Shown here: positions 6,865-9,234 of the stretch, one piece after another
How positions within the stretch are numbered: position 1 is the first letter of the stretch
Layout: the number at the start of each line of letters is the position of its first letter
Assembly (NCBI GenBank): GCA_003501525.1
Contig: DNPI01000208.1
Location: 1 to 9,234 of the forward strand
Length of the DNA: 9,234 bases
Origin: Planctomycetota bacterium
Lineage (GTDB): Bacteria; Planctomycetota; UBA1135
Direction of reading: 5' to 3'
Made by a program: the position numbers and the translations under genes
Notes under the pieces: generated by a model
Told to the model about the DNA's origin: nothing
Seen by the model: the letters and a program-made list of their open reading frames with translations, nothing else
Databases searched by the model: none

Positions 6865-7267
6865 AGTTTTTTTTCGGGCAGAAGTCCGCGAAAAAGGAGT
6901 GACGAAAGCTCTCGTGAGCTCGCTTGTGCAAAGAGCTTGGGAGCTCTATGAAGGTCCGCAAGGCGTTGTGGTCGAGGTTGTATTGCTTGCCAGCAAAGAG
7001 CACACCATTCTTCACGAAGAATTTCTTGGGGACCCTGCTGAGACGGATGTAATGGCTTTTCCTTATAAAGATGATGATTTATTCGGAGAAATTTTGATAA
7101 ATCGGGATTTTGCCCAAAAAGAGGCCAAGAGCAGGAAAATTAGCGTTTTAGAAGAAATACGGCTTTATATTGCACACGGAGCACTCCATTTATTGGGTTT
7201 TGACGACTCAAACTCGCTTTCCCGCGAGAAAATGAGGTGCGCGGAGCAACGTGTTTTGGCCAACTGA
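6836..7267 (+). CDS. ybeY: YbeY endoribonuclease / rRNA maturation factor
   Basis: Single-domain metalloprotein of the YbeY (UPF0054) family, needed for 16S rRNA 3'-end maturation and 70S ribosome quality control in E. coli. Visible motifs are an 'ILHEEFLGDPAETDVMAFPY' block matching the usual LN..YR..D..TDVLSFP, GEILINRDFAQKEA, and the metal site H-G-A-L-H-L-L-G-F-D-D near the C-terminus, followed by the usual REKM segment. The first two histidines of the HGxLHLxGYDH site are present, but the third ligand position is Asp instead of His. The start is ambiguous: TTG 6830, ATG 6836 and ATG 6842 are in frame. I chose 6836 because AGAG lies 8 nt before it, but the evidence is thin. The start lies inside the phoH 3' end (about 29 nt overlap), the classic phoH-ybeY pairing. 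It is the last gene of the run that begins with purA. Confidence 0.93.
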   Translation: MHMGASQNPEVFFRAEVREKGVTKALVSSLVQRAWELYEGPQGVVVEVVLLASKEHTILHEEFLGDPAETDVMAFPYKDDDLFGEILINRDFAQKEAKSRKISVLEEIRLYIAHGALHLLGFDDSNSLSREKMRCAEQRVLAN

Positions 7268-7310
7268 CTTGCCTTTCTGTGGTTTTTCTTGACCCAGGTA
7301 TCCCCGGTTT

Positions 7311-7354
7311 GGTGCCATATGGGGTCGGCTAATAGCTGTGACCCCGCCGGCACC
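7311..7354 (+). repeat. Nested inverted repeat (strong hairpin) immediately before the sigma-factor gene
   Basis: The outer arms GGTGCC (7311-7316) and GGCACC (7349-7354) are perfectly complementary. The inner arms GGGGTC (7321-7326) and GACCCC (7340-7345) are also perfectly complementary, separated from the outer ones by ATAT on the left and GCC on the right. Inside, GCTAATAGC (7328-7336) is itself a dyad, and CCATATGG (7315-7322) overlaps the left arms. As RNA this gives a 12-13 bp GC-rich stem. The tail TCCCTCTTTT (7355-7364) has only four terminal T, so a terminator for the ybeY transcript is possible but not clear. Other readings are an operator or a structure controlling translation of the TTG-started sigma gene at 7363. 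The rest of the gap 7268-7362 has a lone -35-like TTGACC (7289-7294) with no good -10 at normal spacing. Confidence 0.7.
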
Positions 7355-7362
7355 TCCCTCTT

Positions 7363-8139
7363 TTGGTAAAACGCGCACGCCTCAAAAAGCCCTCCAACTC
7401 TGCTCTTCAGAGATTGTGGTCGGATTTTCGTGAGAGTGAATCGGTTGAGGCTCGCAATGCCCTAATCGAATTTCACCTGTCGATTGTTAGCAAAGTGGCA
7501 CGAGTCCTTCACTCCCGAATGCCACGTTCAGTTGAGTTGGGAGATTTAGAAGGTGCTGGATATGGAGGTCTGATTCAAGCTGTCGAGAACTTTGACCCAG
7601 ACCGCGGTGTCCCATTTGAAGCTTTCTGCCAACATCGCATACGGGGTGCCATATTGGATGGATGTCGCACCTCTGATTGGTTACCGCGGCCCATGCGGAA
7701 CAAACTCAATGCACGCAGGGATGCAATAGAAGAGCTCCGGACAAACCTTGAGCGAGAGCCCTCTGATCAGGAAGTGGCGGAGAAAATGAATATGGCGCTA
7801 GAGGACTACCAACGGCAATTTGCTCCAGGTATGGATGCGCCAGTTCTTGCCGTAGGGAAACCAGGGTCTGGGAATGGTGATGGGGAGGCTGGCCTTGATT
7901 TCTTGGAGGACCAGCAGGATGAAGGTCCATTGGAGGATGTCCACTTAAGGGAAATGGTGGAGCTAATTGCTTCGACTCTTGACCGAGAAGCTCGCGAGAT
8001 ACTTTTTAAGAGGTTCTTTGAAGCTCGGACCCTCAAGGAAATAGGGGATGAGTTGGCGATAAGCCAATCACGGGTTTCAAAAATCCTTGGTCGCCATTTG
8101 GAGCGGCTCAAGGAGCGCTTTGAAGACAAAGTGGTTTAG
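7363..8139 (+). CDS. FliA/WhiG-family RNA polymerase sigma factor (sigma-28 type)
   Basis: Alternative sigma factor that directs RNA polymerase to a specific promoter class. In this family the regulons are flagellar, sporulation or stress genes; none is in the window, so its regulon is unknown. At 258 aa it fits FliA/WhiG rather than sigma-70. Region 2 covers about 27-107: NALIEFHLSIVSKVARVL (32-49), DLEGAGYGGLIQAVENFD (61-78) and FEAFCQHRIRGAILDGCR (85-102). Region 3 runs about 113-157 and holds PSDQEVAEKMNM (133-144). A Gly/Asp-rich acidic linker spans 166-190. Region 4 (about 205-252) has the helix-turn-helix TLKEIGDELAISQSRVSKIL (223-242). The TTG at 7363 is the only practical start: TGA at 7339 closes the frame upstream and region 2 begins soon after. 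There is no Shine-Dalgarno site; a strong hairpin ends 8 nt before it. The gene converges on kdsA with a 4-nt overlap. Confidence 0.93.
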   Translation: MVKRARLKKPSNSALQRLWSDFRESESVEARNALIEFHLSIVSKVARVLHSRMPRSVELGDLEGAGYGGLIQAVENFDPDRGVPFEAFCQHRIRGAILDGCRTSDWLPRPMRNKLNARRDAIEELRTNLEREPSDQEVAEKMNMALEDYQRQFAPGMDAPVLAVGKPGSGNGDGEAGLDFLEDQQDEGPLEDVHLREMVELIASTLDREAREILFKRFFEARTLKEIGDELAISQSRVSKILGRHLERLKERFEDKVV

Positions 8140-8957
8140 ACAGCGCTACTCTTTTGGTGAGCCGCGCGAATAGCTAGCAAGTCTTCCACTATTTCCCGCA
8201 AGTGATGCAAGGGGATCATATTTGGTCCATCGCTTGGTGAGCGCTCTGGGGTGGGGTGGGTTTCTAAAAAGAAACCGTCGAAACCCGCAGCTGCGCCGGC
8301 TTTTAAGAGTAAAGGAGCTCGTGTCCAATCTCCGCCTGAACGATCTCCAAGGGCTCCGGGGCTTTGGACGGAGTGCGTAGCATCGAGAAGAACAGGATGT
8401 CCTCCGTTTTTGAGATCGGGGAGCGAGGCAAAGTCGACCACCAGACGGCCATAGCCGAAGAAAGTACCGCGTTCAGTAATAATTACTTCTTCACTGCCGA
8501 AGGAGGTGGCTTTAGCGGCTGCTTGGACCACATCATTTGGCGCCATAAACTGCCCTTTTTTGATGTTAATTGCTCGGCCTGTTTGTGCGGCGGCTTCAAT
8601 AAGATCCGTTTGCCTAGCCAGGAAAGCCGGAATCTGGAGAATCGATGCGACTTCTGCGGCTGGCTTGCATTGCTCAGGAAGGTGTACATCCGTTAGGACG
8701 GGAACCCCAATTTCTTCTCCAATTTGGCCCAGAATTCGAATCCCCTCAGCCATTCCTGCTCCCCTTGGTGACCCTGAACCGGTCCTGTTAGCTTTATCGA
8801 AAGAGGCTTTAAATACCCACTGGAATGGTAAATCTGAAAGTGTCTCGGCGATTTGGTGAGCGTAATCGACGCTGATATCCCCTTCGATTACGCAAGGTCC
8901 TGCAATGAGGAGGGGCAAGCTATCGCCGCCGAGAGTAACTGGGAGGGGGGTATTCAT
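8136..8957 (-). CDS. kdsA: 3-deoxy-8-phosphooctulonate synthase (Kdo-8-P synthase), metal-dependent class
   Basis: Cytoplasmic enzyme condensing phosphoenolpyruvate with arabinose 5-phosphate to Kdo-8-phosphate, the precursor of the inner-core sugar of LPS. At 273 aa it has normal length. Motifs are LLIAGPCVIE (16-25), FKASFDKANRTG (49-60), VLTDVH (87-92), NIKKGQFMAPND (131-142), ITERGTFFGYG (160-170), DATHSVQ (192-198) and FLETHPTPERSPSDGPNM (230-247). All four ligands of the metal-dependent class can be placed: Cys22, His195, Glu232 and Asp243. Their spacing closely matches that known for the Aquifex aeolicus enzyme, whereas the E. coli-type metal-independent enzyme has Asn at the Cys position. 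The ATG at 8957 (reading leftward) overlaps the stop of the lipid-kinase gene as ATGA. No Shine-Dalgarno site is seen, so it is probably expressed by translational coupling. Confidence 0.97.
   Translation of the reverse strand: MNTPLPVTLGGDSLPLLIAGPCVIEGDISVDYAHQIAETLSDLPFQWVFKASFDKANRTGSGSPRGAGMAEGIRILGQIGEEIGVPVLTDVHLPEQCKPAAEVASILQIPAFLARQTDLIEAAAQTGRAINIKKGQFMAPNDVVQAAAKATSFGSEEVIITERGTFFGYGRLVVDFASLPDLKNGGHPVLLDATHSVQSPGALGDRSGGDWTRAPLLLKAGAAAGFDGFFLETHPTPERSPSDGPNMIPLHHLREIVEDLLAIRAAHQKSSAV
8954..8957 (-). promoter_or_regulatory. kdsA: ATGA stop/start overlap coupling the lipid kinase to kdsA
   Basis: On the minus strand the four bases read ATGA: the kdsA start ATG and the TGA stop of the upstream lipid-kinase gene share two bases. 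With no ribosome site seen before kdsA, ribosomes finishing the kinase gene most likely reinitiate here. Confidence 0.7.
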
Positions 8958-9234
8958 TTTTGCGGTAATAGCAGTGGGAGCCTTGCTCCATCTAGCTCAA
9001 ATTCTACAGGTGTGTTACCAATAAAGTCACCGTCAGACTGAACAGGGGCTGGTCCCGAGCCGCTAATTTGGATTTTCTTTATTTTTCTGTGAGTGATATC
9101 GGGGATTTGGTCGATTTTTCCTGAGACTGCTGCGAGGGCAGCTAAGGTCCCTGATGCAATAGTGAATTTCGGGATGAGATACAGTTCCCAGAATCCATCA
9201 TCGTATTGGCAAGGGGCCAATTTAAGAAAAGGAG
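8954..9234 (-). CDS. Diacylglycerol/lipid kinase family protein (YegS/DagK-like), C-terminal part only
   Basis: Only about the last 93 residues are in the window; the frame is open through the right edge, so the start lies outside. The visible part matches the C-terminal beta-rich domain of the DAGK-catalytic (YegS/BmrU/DgkB) family. It starts with K-L-A-P-C-Q-Y-D-D-G-F-W-E-L, like the usual '..aP.A...DG.ldv', and ends with SGSGPAPVQSDGDFIGNTP, like the 'P.pvqvDGE......P' block. A short end LPLLLP follows, typical of these proteins. The family phosphorylates diacylglycerol, sphingoid bases or other lipids with ATP at the membrane; the substrate cannot be told because the ATP-binding N-terminal domain is missing. 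Its TGA overlaps the kdsA ATG by 4 nt, so the two are an operon. Confidence 0.82.
   Translation of the reverse strand, partial: PFLKLAPCQYDDGFWELYLIPKFTIASGTLAALAAVSGKIDQIPDITHRKIKKIQISGSGPAPVQSDGDFIGNTPVEFELDGARLPLLLPQK

Noticed and set aside
7256..7263. TTGGCCAA palindrome at the end of ybeY
   Set aside because: An 8-bp palindrome of common bases inside coding sequence, with no loop and no adjacent T-run; likely chance.
7289..7321. Possible sigma-70 promoter for the sigma-factor gene starting at TTGACC
   Set aside because: The -35-like box is good, but no -10-like hexamer lies 16-19 nt downstream; CATATG at 7316-7321 is 21 nt away and matches poorly.
8364..8859. Plus-strand open frames of 110 and 117 codons opposite kdsA
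   Set aside because: KdsA motifs run continuously through the region on the minus strand; the plus-strand products resemble nothing.
1..9234. Search for tRNA/rRNA genes, CRISPR arrays, insertion sequences, integrase or toxin-antitoxin genes
   Set aside because: No cloverleaf-like sequence, regularly spaced repeats, transposase motifs or small paired genes were seen; coding density by known housekeeping genes leaves no room except two gaps of 176 and 95 nt.

Overview
The window is a compact stretch of bacterial chromosome with moderate GC. Nine protein genes cover nearly all of it, the first and last cut by the window edges. All are recognisable housekeeping or envelope genes. I see no mobile element, CRISPR array, tRNA/rRNA gene, prophage or defence island. 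I also find no convincing undescribed multi-gene system; the points of interest are at residue and regulatory-site level.

Organism: kdsA makes the LPS sugar precursor Kdo-8-P, and a secretin plus a GspK-like minor pseudopilin belong to a type II secretion or related system. Together they indicate a diderm with an LPS-bearing outer membrane. A FliA/WhiG-type sigma factor beside the metal-dependent class of KdsA, and a CdsA whose C-terminal signature is altered, suggest the PVC superphylum, perhaps Verrucomicrobia. That placement is an inference from memory of family variants, not a demonstrated assignment. Start codons are often GTG or TTG, and Shine-Dalgarno sites are frequently weak.

Layout: (1) positions 1-2876, + strand, hold the C-terminal part of a secretin and then a gspK-like gene, the last two genes of a secretion operon; a plausible intrinsic terminator follows at 2944-2972. 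(2) Positions 3053-7267, + strand, form a tightly packed run purA - uppS - cdsA - phoH-like - ybeY. Its genes overlap or are separated by at most 19 nt, so it looks like one transcription unit covering AMP synthesis, the undecaprenyl carrier lipid, CDP-diacylglycerol, and RNA/ribosome maturation. (3) Positions 7268-7362 are a short gap with a strong nested inverted repeat ending 8 nt before the next start codon. (4) Positions 7363-8139, + strand, encode the sigma factor. (5) Positions 8136-9234, - strand, hold a YegS/DagK-like lipid kinase (C-terminal part only) translationally coupled to kdsA, which converges on the sigma gene with a 4-nt overlap.

Functionally, uppS, cdsA, kdsA and the lipid kinase all feed the cell envelope (lipid carrier, phospholipid, LPS core sugar, lipid phosphorylation), and the secretin/GspK pair builds an export machine across it. 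The phoH-ybeY pair is a conserved association in 16S rRNA 3'-end maturation and ribosome quality control. The best leads are the hairpin before the sigma gene, the altered active-site signatures of CdsA, YbeY and PurA, and the unusual start regions of phoH, purA and gspK.
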